Positions 42,419 through 51,674 of a stretch of 64,000 bases of DNA are shown here, piece after piece. The translations under genes and the position numbers were made by a program. The notes under the pieces are model-generated. The model did no database searches. It was not told where the DNA came from and saw only the letters and a list, made by a program, of their open reading frames with translations. Source of the DNA: Enterococcus casseliflavus NBRC 100478 (GTDB lineage: Bacteria > Bacillota > Bacilli > Lactobacillales > Enterococcaceae); the NCBI RefSeq assembly GCF_001544095.1, contig NZ_BCPT01000009.1, positions 81,376-145,375 of the forward strand, written 5' to 3'. How positions within the stretch are numbered: position 1 is the first letter of the stretch; each line of letters starts with the position of its first letter.

Positions 42419-42464
42419 AAAAAAAGGACGAACTCCCTTTAATAAGGGGATTCGACCTTTCCAT
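42419..42464 (-). terminator. Imperfect terminator after mvaE
   Basis: An interrupted stem (AAAGG, CGAA, TCCC with GGGG, TTCG, CCTTT) spans 42424-42461, with an A run before it that becomes a T run on the minus strand. It is the likely end of the mvaE transcript. Confidence 0.6.
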
Positions 42465-42507
42465 TTATTGTTTAGGATAAAAAGTTTTAAAAACTAGAGA
42501 ACCTTTT

Positions 42508-44982
42508 TTAATTGCGTATTTCGGTTAAAAATTTACGGGCTTGCTCTTGGTTCATTTGAGTCGCAGCTCGTAGCTTAGCTGCCAGCTGTTCAATCTCGGT
42601 TCCTTTTGCCCCAACTGAAATAGCTAATGAACGAGCTTGCATGCTCATATGGCCTTGCTGGATACCTTCTGAAACCAATGCCCGCAACGCTGCCAGATTC
42701 TGAACCAACCCGACACTTGCCGCCAGCGAAGCTAACTCACTCGCCGTTTCAACACCAGTCAATGCCAACGCCGCTTGGGCTTTTGGCAATACTTTTGTGG
42801 CACCCCCGACTGTGGCGATCGCCAACGGCAGTGTGATACTACCAATCAAACGGTCTTCTACGATTGCCCAGGAAGTCAACCCTTGCATGCGGCCATTACG
42901 GGCAGCATAGCCATGACAAGCGGCAGAAACGGCGCGAGTGTCGTTTCCGGTAGCCAAAATCAGCGCTTCAACGCCATTCATGATCCCTTTGTTATGGGTA
43001 GCGGCACGATATGGATCGATCTTGGCAAAATCAGCTGCATGAACAATTTTTTCGGCAACTTGTCTGCCATTCCCGTTCTTGCTCAATTTGTCAAAAGGCA
43101 CCGAGCAAGTGGCTGTTACTAACGATTCCGTAGCGAGATTGCTTAAAATACTAAAGAGAATTTCTACTTCTGGGAACCATTTGCGAAAAAGCTCTGCCAC
43201 TCCTTCTAAAATCGAATTGATGATATTGGCGCCCATCGCATCTTTGACATCAACCATTAAATCGATCGACACATAAGCGGTTGCTAAGTCAGATTCTGCT
43301 GGCGAGAAGTTCCGACCGATCACTCTTCGCAATCCACCGCCGCGTTTCACGATGGAAGGATACGTCTCATTCGCCACTGCAAAGATCGTTGCTTGCTCGG
43401 ATTCAACTTTTGCCAAAATCGCTTCCGGATCCTGAACATCCATAAAGACGATCTGGCCTCGAAGCAAACGTTCTTGACTGGTCGTCGTAATGGGCCCAGC
43501 CATTTTTGCTCCATTGCTCATCGCTGCGATCACCGAGGGTTCTTCTGTGGCTAACGGGACATTGTATGCTTTGCCATTCACTTGCAGGTTCAGCCCTACG
43601 CCTAACGGGATCTCTACTTCACTGATTTGGTTTTCGATCAAGTGATTAGCAGTTTCCTTGTTTAGTGTCATTTCTTGAAAAACCAAGGATTCTGCTGCTG
43701 TGATCGCTCCTTGTGCTTCAAGAAAGGCTAATCGTTCATTAGGCGCGAGGGCGTAGAACTTTTTTTTTTCTGTTTTTTGTGATGCCGACTCTTCATCAAA
43801 ATTCGTTTGACTTGCTGTCGCCGAAGGATTTTCTAACAGCATCGCTAGCCCTAATCCGCCGCCGACACACAAAGAGGCGATTCCGTAGCGCTCTTGGGTG
43901 TCTTTTAGCTGATAAGCGACGGTCGTTGCGATCCGAGCGCCGGTCGCTCCAATGGCATGTCCCAGTGAAATGCCCCCGCCGTAACGGTTGACTTTCTTCG
44001 GATCCAAACCAAGTTCACGTTCTACTACGATCGAAGAAGCTGCAAAGGCTTCATTGATCTCAAAAATACCGATATCTTCAATCGTCAGTGCTTGCTTTTT
44101 CAGTAACGTATCGATTGCTTTGATCGGTGAGATTCCCATGATCTCTGGGGCAAAGCCAACTTCGACGATCTCTTTGATCACTGCCAGATAAGGAATCTGA
44201 TGCTCTTCACAATAGCTTTTTGACGCGATCAAGACCATGGCCGCCCCATCATTGATGGTTGAGGCGTTCCCAGCAGTCACCGTACCGTCTTTTTTGAAAA
44301 CTGTTTTTAATTCAGCTAATTTTTCGACTGTCGTAGCGGCGCGAATGCCTTCGTCCTGTAAAACGGTTCCTGATTTTTCAGTCAACGGCACGATCTCTTG
44401 ATCAAATTTCTTTGCTGCTTGCGCTTTGGCAGCTTTCATTTGTGAGTGGTAGGCAAACTCATCTTGCTCTTTGCGAGTGATCCCGTATCTTTCTGCTACC
44501 GTCTCAGCCGTCAGTCCCATTGGCTTGCTACTGAATGCATCTGTTAATCCGTCATGCATCATTGTTGACACCGGAGCTGAATACTGATCTTCCGCCTTGT
44601 TATAATAACTAAAGAGCGGCGCATTCGTCATACTTTCAATCCCACCAGTCAATACGACGGATGCCTTGTTCAATTGAATTTGCTCCATCCCCATTAGAAT
44701 CGCTTTCATTCCCGAACCACATACTTCGTTGATCGTTGAGGCTGGAATATCTGAGGAAAGCCCACTTTGCAAGGAAACTTGGCGTCCTGGATTTTGACCA
44801 CTGCCTGCTTGTAGCACATTTCCGATAATCACTTGTGCGATATGTTCTTTTGCTTGTTGGTTTCTTGCCAACAAGGCTTTTGCAGCAACTGTTCCTAATT
44901 CTACTGCTGAATATTCTTTTAATGACCCATGGTATTTGCCAATTGGCGTTCTTAGTGCGTCGATAATGACAACTTCTTCCAC
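42508..44982 (-). CDS. mvaE: Bifunctional acetyl-CoA acetyltransferase / HMG-CoA reductase
   Basis: An 824-residue fusion enzyme catalysing the first and third steps of the mevalonate pathway. Residues 1-390 are a thiolase with the acyl Cys 88 ([10 protein letters not shown]), and [16 protein letters not shown] and CVGGGLG near its end. The C-terminal half is a class II HMG-CoA reductase with [25 protein letters not shown] and [12 protein letters not shown]. Fusion of the two is a hallmark of enterococci. The start is GTG 44982, 5-6 bases after AGGAGGTGA; GTG 44991 overlaps that site. It is divergent from mvaS. Confidence 0.96.
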   Translation of the reverse strand: MEEVVIIDALRTPIGKYHGSLKEYSAVELGTVAAKALLARNQQAKEHIAQVIIGNVLQAGSGQNPGRQVSLQSGLSSDIPASTINEVCGSGMKAILMGMEQIQLNKASVVLTGGIESMTNAPLFSYYNKAEDQYSAPVSTMMHDGLTDAFSSKPMGLTAETVAERYGITRKEQDEFAYHSQMKAAKAQAAKKFDQEIVPLTEKSGTVLQDEGIRAATTVEKLAELKTVFKKDGTVTAGNASTINDGAAMVLIASKSYCEEHQIPYLAVIKEIVEVGFAPEIMGISPIKAIDTLLKKQALTIEDIGIFEINEAFAASSIVVERELGLDPKKVNRYGGGISLGHAIGATGARIATTVAYQLKDTQERYGIASLCVGGGLGLAMLLENPSATASQTNFDEESASQKTEKKKFYALAPNERLAFLEAQGAITAAESLVFQEMTLNKETANHLIENQISEVEIPLGVGLNLQVNGKAYNVPLATEEPSVIAAMSNGAKMAGPITTTSQERLLRGQIVFMDVQDPEAILAKVESEQATIFAVANETYPSIVKRGGGLRRVIGRNFSPAESDLATAYVSIDLMVDVKDAMGANIINSILEGVAELFRKWFPEVEILFSILSNLATESLVTATCSVPFDKLSKNGNGRQVAEKIVHAADFAKIDPYRAATHNKGIMNGVEALILATGNDTRAVSAACHGYAARNGRMQGLTSWAIVEDRLIGSITLPLAIATVGGATKVLPKAQAALALTGVETASELASLAASVGLVQNLAALRALVSEGIQQGHMSMQARSLAISVGAKGTEIEQLAAKLRAATQMNQEQARKFLTEIRN

Positions 44983-45174
44983 GTACGTCACCTCCTCTTG
45001 AAATATATCATTAAATCCTCCAAAAAAGAATACCCCACATTCGGTTGTCGCACCCTTTTCTACTTTCTTTAATAAAGTTTAAATTCTAATCAATTCTTTT
45101 TCATTTTTTTCAAAAAATATGATACCTTAGAACGTGTAGCCTACTAAGTATGTAGAACATAAAGGAGCGACGGA

Positions 45175-46335
45175 ATGAACGTTGGTATTGATAAAATAAA
45201 TTTCTTTGTCCCCCCCTATTTTATAGATATGGTTGATCTAGCTCACGCCCGAGAGGTAGACCCGAATAAATTTACGATCGGGATCGGTCAAGATCAAATG
45301 GCGGTCAATAAAAAAACACAAGATATCGTCACCTTTGCCATGCACGCGGCAAAAGATATCCTTACGAAAGAAGATTTACAAGCAATTGATATGGTGATCG
45401 TCGGAACAGAATCTGGCATCGATGAATCAAAAGCTTCGGCAGTGGTTTTGCATCGCCTATTAGGTATCCAGCCATTTGCACGGTCCTTTGAAATCAAAGA
45501 GGCGTGTTACGGCGCAACGGCGGGCTTACAATTTGCCAAAGCCCATGTACAAGCCAATCCACAAAGCAAAGTTTTGGTCGTGGCTTCAGATATCGCCCGT
45601 TATGGCTTAGCTTCTGGTGGCGAGCCGACTCAAGGTGTGGGAGCTGTTGCTATGTTGATCTCGGCGGATCCAGCAATTTTGCAGCTTGAAAATGATAATT
45701 TGATGTTGACGCAAGATATTTATGATTTTTGGCGTCCAGTAGGACATCAATATCCAATGGTAGATGGTCATTTGTCAAATGCCGTTTATATCGATTCTTT
45801 CAAACAAGTTTGGCAAGCCCATTGCGAAAAAAATCAGCGGACAGCAAAAGATTATGCGGCTTTGAGCTTCCATATCCCTTATACAAAAATGGGTAAAAAA
45901 GCCTTGTTGGCTGTTTTTGCCGAAGAAGAAGAAACAGAACAAAAACGCCTGATGGCCCGCTATGAAGAATCGATCGTTTACAGCCGTCGTACCGGCAACT
46001 TGTATACTGGTTCACTGTATCTGGGCTTGATCTCTTTATTGGAAAATTCCTCTAGCCTGCAAGCAAATGATCGAATCGGATTATTTAGCTACGGATCAGG
46101 AGCGGTTGCTGAATTTTTCAGCGGCTTGTTGGTACCTGGCTATGAAAAACAGTTGGCGCAAGCGGCACACCAAGCGTTGCTCGATGACCGTCAAAAGCTA
46201 ACGATCCCTGAATACGAAGCGATGTTCAACGAGACGATCGATATCGATCAAGATCAATCCTTCGAAGATGATCTGCTTTATAGTATTCGTGAAATCAAAA
46301 ATACCATTCGTTATTATAAAGAAGAAAACGAATGA
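45175..46335 (+). CDS. mvaS: HMG-CoA synthase
   Basis: A 386-residue enzyme that joins acetoacetyl-CoA and acetyl-CoA. Glu 79 (GTESGID), Cys 111 (EACYGAT) and His 233 (SFHIPYTKMG) form the catalytic triad at the positions known for the E. faecalis enzyme. It supplies HMG-CoA to MvaE. AAAGGAGCGACGGA precedes the ATG. The 192-base gap to mvaE carries divergent promoters; a TATGAT at 45118-45123 is the best -10 for mvaS, with a poor -35. Confidence 0.97.
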   Translation: MNVGIDKINFFVPPYFIDMVDLAHAREVDPNKFTIGIGQDQMAVNKKTQDIVTFAMHAAKDILTKEDLQAIDMVIVGTESGIDESKASAVVLHRLLGIQPFARSFEIKEACYGATAGLQFAKAHVQANPQSKVLVVASDIARYGLASGGEPTQGVGAVAMLISADPAILQLENDNLMLTQDIYDFWRPVGHQYPMVDGHLSNAVYIDSFKQVWQAHCEKNQRTAKDYAALSFHIPYTKMGKKALLAVFAEEEETEQKRLMARYEESIVYSRRTGNLYTGSLYLGLISLLENSSSLQANDRIGLFSYGSGAVAEFFSGLLVPGYEKQLAQAAHQALLDDRQKLTIPEYEAMFNETIDIDQDQSFEDDLLYSIREIKNTIRYYKEENE

Positions 46336-46344
46336 CCCTGAAAA

Positions 46345-46397
46345 AAACTTTGCTTCTTTTTTAGCTAAAAAGCTTGAAGGAACAAAGTTTTTTTCTT
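46345..46397 (+). terminator. mvaS terminator
   Basis: AAACTTTG (46345-46352) pairs with CAAAGTTT (46383-46390), with inner TTC/GAA and AGCT/AGCT pairs, and is followed by seven T. Confidence 0.82.
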
Positions 46398-46483
46398 TCT
46401 TTGAAAATAATTGAAACAAAAGTTGTTTTCCAAACATTTTCTGCGTGTTATTCAAAAATTTTCAGATAATTCAGGAAAAACAT

Positions 46484-46512
46484 TTGACAGTCCGCTTTTT
46501 TTTGTCTATACT
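46484..46512 (+). promoter_or_regulatory. Strong promoter of the leader peptide and ABC transporter operon
   Basis: TTGACA (46484-46489), perfect, and TATACT (46507-46512) are 17 bases apart. Transcription would start near 46519, just before the leader ribosome-binding site, leaving a leader RNA of more than 300 bases before the transporter genes. Confidence 0.85.
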
Positions 46513-46542
46513 AAAATCAATTCAAGTTTGGAGGAACTTTTT

Positions 46543-46602
46543 ATGTTAAACACGACCGTATCCCCACAACTGAATACCTTTTACTTTAGCTACTTTAGAT
46601 AG
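46543..46602 (+). CDS. 19-residue aromatic leader peptide
   Basis: ATG 46543 has GGAGG 8 bases upstream and a frame of 19 codons ending at TAG 46600-46602. The product is MLNTTVSPQLNTFYFSYFR. The last seven sense codons are Phe-Tyr-Phe-Ser-Tyr-Phe-Arg, that is, five aromatic residues. The stop codon touches the first segment of a series of alternative hairpins. The gene lies on the transcript of an ABC importer operon. By analogy with classical attenuators, ribosome stalling at Phe/Tyr codons would report aminoacyl-tRNA supply. Translation is not proven. Confidence 0.72.
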   Translation: MLNTTVSPQLNTFYFSYFR

Positions 46603-46785
46603 TTTGTATTCATATCACATTATGGATGCAAACCAAAAACGAGTTTTGTTTGTATCTATGATGGCTAAAGCATTTTAACTTGAACTTGCAGCCATGTAGA
46701 AAATCTTCTAAATGGTTGCCAATATACGTTTACGCTTGGTATAGGATCGAATCCATTTAGACGATTGTCTGAATGGATTTTTTTG
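46602..46785 (+). promoter_or_regulatory. Leader RNA with mutually exclusive hairpins and an intrinsic terminator
   Basis: Segments, 5' to 3': 46602-46611 can pair with 46624-46633. 46625-46633 can instead pair with 46648-46656. 46661-46666 pairs with 46690-46695. 46688-46700 pairs with 46707-46719 (13 positions, one mismatch and one G-U). TCTAAATGG at 46707-46715 can alternatively pair with CCATTTAGA at 46753-46761, perfectly. The terminator is 46750-46762 with 46767-46779 (loop GATT), followed by seven T. Thus the 46707 segment decides between antitermination and termination. No T-box antiterminator sequence (TGGNACC) is present. Confidence 0.75.
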
Positions 46786-46833
46786 TTCAGGTAAACCCCA
46801 ATTAAAAAAGAAACGTTTATAGGAGGAGTTACA

Positions 46834-47811
46834 ATGAAAATGAAAAAATGGATCACAACTGGGTTACTTACGGCTTCCTTGCTGGCATTAGCAGCTTGTG
46901 GCGAATCAAACAATGCTTCGGAGGAAAACGATGGAACAAAAACAGTCGGTGTTTTACAACTCGTGGAACACGGCTCCTTGAATGCAGCCTACGAAGGATT
47001 CAAAGAAGGCTTAGCAGAAGCGGGCTACACGGAAGGTGAAAACCTAACGATCGAATACCAAAATGCGCAAAACAGTCAAGACAATTTAAAAAGTATGAGC
47101 GAACGCCTAGTGAATGCCTCACCAGATCTTTTATTAGGCATTGCCACCCCTGCTGCTGTATCTTTAGCAAATGAAACGACCGATACCCCAATCGTAGTTA
47201 CCGCAGTCACTGACTTAGTTGGAGCGAAATTGGCCGATTCAAATGAAGAACCTGGTCGCAACATCACCGGTACTTCAGACATGGTACCGATTGAGCAACA
47301 GATCAACTTGCTGTTAAGCATCGTGCCTGATGCCAAAACGATCGGCATTATGTATAACGCAGGTGAAGCCAATTCAAAAATCCAAGCTGACTTGGCAGAA
47401 GAAGCCTTAAAAGCTGCGGGCGTTGATGTAAAAGTATTGACCGCCAATACAACCAATGATGTGCAACAAGTAACCACCAGCCTTGCAAAAGATGTTGACG
47501 GCATTTATGTCCCAACAGATAATACCTTTGCCTCTGCTGCTGCAATCGTCGGCGAAGTCGCCAAAGAAACCAAAACACCGATCGTCGCTGGTTCCGTAGA
47601 ACAAGTCGATGATGGTGCCCTAGCAACTTACGGTATTGATTATAAATCCCTTGGCATTCAAACAGGGAAACTAGCAGCGAAAATTTTGGATGGCGATGCA
47701 GAGCCAGCAACGACGCCCGTTGAAACAGCGGATAATTTAGAGTTAGTCGTCAATGAAGAGATGGCTGCTGCTTTAGGGATTGATCCTGCCAGCATCACTG
47801 CACCAGAATAA
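46834..47811 (+). CDS. ABC importer substrate-binding lipoprotein, TrpX-like
   Basis: A 325-residue lipoprotein. The signal peptide ends in the lipobox LAAC (Cys 22). The mature part is the ABC_sub_bind family: TVGVLQLVEHGSLNAAYEGFKEGL, LLGIATPAAVSLANET, DAKTIGIMYNAGEANS and YVPTDNTFASAA (in parts). In streptococci such proteins feed the TrpXYZ tryptophan/aromatic importers. The aromatic leader peptide upstream favours Phe or Tyr or Trp as substrate; this is inference. AGGAGGAGTTACA precedes ATG 46834. The next gene is 29 bases away. Confidence 0.86.
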   Translation: MKMKKWITTGLLTASLLALAACGESNNASEENDGTKTVGVLQLVEHGSLNAAYEGFKEGLAEAGYTEGENLTIEYQNAQNSQDNLKSMSERLVNASPDLLLGIATPAAVSLANETTDTPIVVTAVTDLVGAKLADSNEEPGRNITGTSDMVPIEQQINLLLSIVPDAKTIGIMYNAGEANSKIQADLAEEALKAAGVDVKVLTANTTNDVQQVTTSLAKDVDGIYVPTDNTFASAAAIVGEVAKETKTPIVAGSVEQVDDGALATYGIDYKSLGIQTGKLAAKILDGDAEPATTPVETADNLELVVNEEMAAALGIDPASITAPE

Positions 47812-47840
47812 CCATACTAACTTAGATTTGAGGAAATCAT

Positions 47841-48761
47841 ATGAATTTAGTCGACACATTCTTGCTCTTACTACAATCTGCCACCTCTCAAGGGATCCTT
47901 TGGGCATTGCTGGCGATTGGTGTATTTTTAACCTTCCGTATTTTAGATATCGCTGATTTAACTGCAGAAGGGAGTTTCCCCTTAGGCGCTGGGATCGCAG
48001 CAATCAGTATTACGAATGGTCTCTCGCCTATTTTAGCGAGTCTGATGGGCTTTGGCGGCGGCATGGTAGCCGGCTTAGTATCTGGTCTGCTCCACACAAA
48101 ACTAAAAATCCCTGCCTTATTGGCGGGGATCATCACGATGACTGGACTGTATTCCATCACAAATCGTGTGATGGGTGCTCCCAACATCGCCTTGCTGGGA
48201 CAAGACACGGTCTTCACCCAATTTCAAGCCATGGGACTGACCAAAAACAATGCCGTGATTCTTGCAGGCTTTCTCTTCGCGGCAATCGTCATTTTGTGCT
48301 TGTTCCTCTTTTTCCGTACAGAGATCGGCTTAGCGTTGCGAGCGACGGGCGACAATTTAGCTATGAGCGAGGCCAACGGCATCAACACTGATAACATGAA
48401 GATTATCGGCTATATGATCTCTAACGGCTGTATCGCCCTCTCTGGTGCCCTCTTAGCCCAAAACAATGGCTTCGCTGATTTGAACTCAGGGATCGGTACG
48501 ATCGTGATCGGTTTAGCATCGATCATTATTGCAGAAGTTTTATTTGCCAATAAATCTTTGCTTTTGCGATTGATCACCATCGTGATCGGGGCAATCGTTT
48601 ATCGCTTTATCTTGGCCGTCGTATTCGAATTCAATGTCGAGGCCAACGATATCAAATTGGCATCTGCAATCGTCTTAGTCATCTGCCTCTCCTTACCGCA
48701 GCTTCGTTCAAAACTAGGACTTAAAAAGATGCTGCCAAAAACCAAAGGAGGCCAATCCTAA
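47841..48761 (+). CDS. ABC importer permease, TrpY-like
   Basis: A 306-residue membrane protein with eight or nine segments, of the branched-chain-type permease fold (LALLAIGVFLTFRILDIADLTAEG at the start, and ALRATGDNLAMSEANGIN as the coupling region). It partners the lipoprotein and the ATPase. ATG 47841 has GAGGAAATCAT upstream. The final A of its TAA stop is the first base of the ATPase ATG. Confidence 0.88.
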   Translation: MNLVDTFLLLLQSATSQGILWALLAIGVFLTFRILDIADLTAEGSFPLGAGIAAISITNGLSPILASLMGFGGGMVAGLVSGLLHTKLKIPALLAGIITMTGLYSITNRVMGAPNIALLGQDTVFTQFQAMGLTKNNAVILAGFLFAAIVILCLFLFFRTEIGLALRATGDNLAMSEANGINTDNMKIIGYMISNGCIALSGALLAQNNGFADLNSGIGTIVIGLASIIIAEVLFANKSLLLRLITIVIGAIVYRFILAVVFEFNVEANDIKLASAIVLVICLSLPQLRSKLGLKKMLPKTKGGQS

Positions 48762-49567
48762 TGACTTCAGTCTTAACAATCGAGAATCTACACCAAACCT
48801 TCGAAAAAGGAACGATCAATGAAAACCATGTCTTGCGAGGCATTGACCTGACGATGAATGCCGGTGATTTTATTACGATCATCGGTGGGAATGGTGCTGG
48901 AAAATCGACCCTCTTAAACAGTATCGCAGGAACGATCCCAACAGAACAAGGAAAAATCACCTTAGATGGGAAAGACATTACCCGTTTATCCGTGACCAAA
49001 CGGTCAAAAGATATTAGTCGAGTCTTTCAAGATCCACGTATGGGGACCGCGGTTCGTTTGACCGTCGAAGAAAATTTAGCATTGGCTTACAAACGCGGCC
49101 AAGTCCGCGGAGTTGCGACAGGCGTCAAAGCGAAAAACCGCGCGTTTTTCCAAGAAAAGTTAGCCAGCTTAAACTTAGGCTTAGAAAATCGCCTTTCTGC
49201 TGAGATCGGTTTGCTATCAGGCGGACAGCGGCAAGCTATCACCCTCTTGATGGCGACGTTGCAGCAGCCTAAATTGATTTTATTAGATGAACATACCGCG
49301 GCCCTTGATCCTAAGACCTCATTGACGGTCATGGCATTGACCGATCAGTTGATTCGGTCCCAACAGTTGACGGCTTTCATGGTCACTCATGACATGGAAG
49401 ATGCCATTCGTTATGGCAATCGCCTGATCATGCTTCATCAAGGCAAGATCGTCGTAGACATTGCCGGTGAGCAAAAGCAGCATTTGACGGTCCCTGAATT
49501 GATGGAAATGTTCCATCAAAATAGTGGTGCTGAGTTGAAAGATGACCAACTGCTCTTACGCTCTTAA
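48761..49567 (+). CDS. ABC importer ATP-binding protein, TrpZ-like
   Basis: A 268-residue ATPase. Walker A GGNGAGKST is near residue 43, the signature LSGGQRQAITLLMA near 144, and Walker B LILLDEHTAALDP near 168, followed by the His of TAFMVTHD. It powers the importer. The start overlaps the permease stop in a TAATG junction, so production is coupled. A terminator follows directly. Confidence 0.93.
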   Translation: MTSVLTIENLHQTFEKGTINENHVLRGIDLTMNAGDFITIIGGNGAGKSTLLNSIAGTIPTEQGKITLDGKDITRLSVTKRSKDISRVFQDPRMGTAVRLTVEENLALAYKRGQVRGVATGVKAKNRAFFQEKLASLNLGLENRLSAEIGLLSGGQRQAITLLMATLQQPKLILLDEHTAALDPKTSLTVMALTDQLIRSQQLTAFMVTHDMEDAIRYGNRLIMLHQGKIVVDIAGEQKQHLTVPELMEMFHQNSGAELKDDQLLLRS

Positions 49568-49574
49568 CAAGCAA

Positions 49575-49614
49575 AAAAGGCACGTAGAAAGAATCTCCTT
49601 TCTACGTGCCTTTT
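49575..49614. terminator. Bidirectional terminator between the ABC operon and ntp operon
   Basis: A perfect 17-base stem (49575-49591 with 49598-49614), loop of 6, with A and T runs at both ends. It serves the two converging operons. Confidence 0.93.
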
Positions 49615-49641
49615 GCTGTAATCACACTGCTTGCAAAAGCC

Positions 49642-50286
49642 TTACTTCGCTTCGTTTTCTGCAATGATGTCCGTTACCTTCATCAAGCGAGTCAATGTTG
49701 CTCGTTCGTCTTCTGCCAGATTGCTTTCGATGTATTGAATGGTTTCTGTCAGCTTGGGAATCGTCATATACTCTAACGCATTGACTCTTCGCCTCGTCCG
49801 TTCGATCTCATTGGCCATCAGTTGACAGGTTTTCTCGATCTCGGCCAACTGCAGCATCACTGGCAGCATTTGATCCAGATGGGACAACGAGAGATCCAGC
49901 TCACTGGTGGTACTCACAAAACCGTAGGAAAAATCATCATCCGAGCTTTCTTCTTCGTAAACAGGGTTCAACACTGGCACATCCATATTCATGATGGTTC
50001 GGCTTTGCACATCTAAGGTCACTTTATTCAAAGGGATCATAAAGGCTTCTTGCAAAACGACATCGGGAATACTACTAGAAGCTAGCACATACTCTTCCAT
50101 TCCTGCTTGCAATGCGGTCTCCATCTTTTTACGAAGTTCCTGATTTTTCTTTACTAGCTGAATGAACTGGCGCACCAGCTCATCTTGCTTGTCTTTCAAT
50201 AATTTGTGACCACGGGTTGCCGTCGTCAGCCGTTTTTTCAAACGACTTAGTTCCATCCGCGTCGGATTGACATTTAAGATCGCCAT
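49642..50286 (-). CDS. ntpD: V-type ATPase subunit D
   Basis: A 214-residue, mostly helical protein: NVNPTRMELSRLKKRLTTATRGHKLLKDKQDEL at the start (in parts) and RVNALEYMTIPKLTETIQYI near the C-terminus. It is the central stalk subunit that turns inside the A3B3 head. It is the last gene of the operon, and its ATG overlaps the ntpB stop by one base. In E. hirae ntpH and ntpJ follow; here a terminator does. Confidence 0.93.
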   Translation of the reverse strand: MAILNVNPTRMELSRLKKRLTTATRGHKLLKDKQDELVRQFIQLVKKNQELRKKMETALQAGMEEYVLASSSIPDVVLQEAFMIPLNKVTLDVQSRTIMNMDVPVLNPVYEEESSDDDFSYGFVSTTSELDLSLSHLDQMLPVMLQLAEIEKTCQLMANEIERTRRRVNALEYMTIPKLTETIQYIESNLAEDERATLTRLMKVTDIIAENEAK

Positions 50287-51674
50287 TAAGAACTCACATC
50301 CTCGTCCGTTGGGTAATAGGCGTCGATAAATTCTTCTTTGATACGGCTCAACTCTTGTTTTGGCAAGGTAGCTAATAGCTTCCAGCCTAAATCTAACGTT
50401 TCTTCAATCGTCCGATTGGTTTCAAATCCTTGATTGACGTACTCTTTTTCGAAAAGATCAGCAAAGCGCGCGTACTTTTTATCAAGGTCAGATAAGGCAG
50501 ACTCCCCTAAAACGATCGATAGCTCTTTGGCAGCTTTCCCATCAGAATAGGCGGCATAGATTTGATTCATCGTTGCCGCATGATCGGCACGGGTCTTACC
50601 TTCTCCCGTTCCTTTGTCCTTCAACCGCGAAAGACTTGGTAAAATATCCACTGGCGGGTTGATATTGCGCTTGTAAAGGTCCCGCGACAAAATGATTTGT
50701 CCTTCCGTAATATAGCCGGTCAAATCAGGAATCGGGTGGGTTTTATCGCCATCTGGCATCGTTAAAATTGGAATCTGTGTGACCGAGCCTTCTTTGCCCA
50801 TCAAACGTCCTGCCCGTTCATACAGCGTCGCTAAATTGGTGTATAGATACCCTGGATAGCCGCGACGTCCTGGAACTTCTCGGCGGGCAGCGGAGATTTC
50901 TCGCAATGCCTCGCAATAGTTCGTCATATCGGTCATGATCACTAAGACGTGCATGCCTTTTTCAAAAGCCAAATATTCTGCTGCGGTCAATGCCATCTTA
51001 GGGGTAGCGATCCGTTCGATTGCTGGATCATTGGCAAGGTTCATAAATAAAACAGAACGATCTAACGCACCGGTTTTGCGGAATTCATCCACGAAAAATT
51101 CAGCTTCTTCAAAAGGGATCCCAATTGCTGCGAAGACGATCGCGAAATTGCCTTCTTGGCTAGGTACTGTTGCTTGTCGTGCGATTTGAGCAGCGATCTC
51201 TTTATGAGGCAAACCAGACGCAGAAAAGATTGGTAGTTTTTGTCCACGAACTAATGTATTTAAATGATCGATGGTTGAGATCCCCGTTTGGATAAATTCA
51301 TCTGGGAAGTCCCGCGCCATCGGATTGATGGCTTCACCGTTTACATCGATGCGTTTTTCTGGCAAGATTCTCGGGCCATTATCTTTTGGTTTTCCTAAAC
51401 CGTCAAACACCCGACCCATCATATCTAGAGAAACCCCTAGGGTCAAACCAGTCCCTAGAAACCTTGCTTTGCTTTCTTCTGCACTCAAATTACTGGTACC
51501 TTCAAAGACTTGGACAACAGCATTGTCATCACTGACTTCCAGTACTTGTCCTTGACGGATCTCGCCTGTGTCCATGCGGACCTCAACGAGTTCGTCGAAT
51601 TTCACGCCTCGAACATTTTCGACCACCATTAAGGGGCCGGCGATTTCGGAAACTGTACGATATTCTTTTAACAT
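50286..51674 (-). CDS. ntpB: V-type ATPase subunit B
   Basis: A 462-residue non-catalytic nucleotide-binding subunit. [19 protein letters not shown] opens it and the central [15 protein letters not shown] region has no intact P-loop, as expected for subunit B. It alternates with A in the head. ATG 51674 overlaps the ntpA stop; the frame opens one codon earlier at TTG. Confidence 0.95.
   Translation of the reverse strand: MLKEYRTVSEIAGPLMVVENVRGVKFDELVEVRMDTGEIRQGQVLEVSDDNAVVQVFEGTSNLSAEESKARFLGTGLTLGVSLDMMGRVFDGLGKPKDNGPRILPEKRIDVNGEAINPMARDFPDEFIQTGISTIDHLNTLVRGQKLPIFSASGLPHKEIAAQIARQATVPSQEGNFAIVFAAIGIPFEEAEFFVDEFRKTGALDRSVLFMNLANDPAIERIATPKMALTAAEYLAFEKGMHVLVIMTDMTNYCEALREISAARREVPGRRGYPGYLYTNLATLYERAGRLMGKEGSVTQIPILTMPDGDKTHPIPDLTGYITEGQIILSRDLYKRNINPPVDILPSLSRLKDKGTGEGKTRADHAATMNQIYAAYSDGKAAKELSIVLGESALSDLDKKYARFADLFEKEYVNQGFETNRTIEETLDLGWKLLATLPKQELSRIKEEFIDAYYPTDEDVSS

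Noticed and set aside
40161..42464. Regulator start at 42464
   Set aside because: The first 85 codons have no family similarity, cover the promoter region, and lack a ribosome-binding site; ATG 42209 has an excellent one.
42289..42480. Plus-strand 63-codon frame in the mvaE/regulator gap
   Set aside because: No ribosome-binding site; it overlaps the mvaE terminator and looks random.
45000..45170. Riboswitch in the mvaE/mvaS gap
   Set aside because: No conserved aptamer blocks or terminator; it is just a divergent promoter region.
46411..46602. Longer 63-codon frame that includes the leader peptide
   Set aside because: The promoter TTGACA/TATACT lies inside it, so the RNA starts after its first ATG. 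The strong ribosome-binding site fits only the 19-codon frame.
46600..46790. T-box riboswitch for the ABC operon
   Set aside because: No T-box sequence (TGGNACC antiterminator) and no typical Stem I; the leader peptide and local pairings explain the terminator better.
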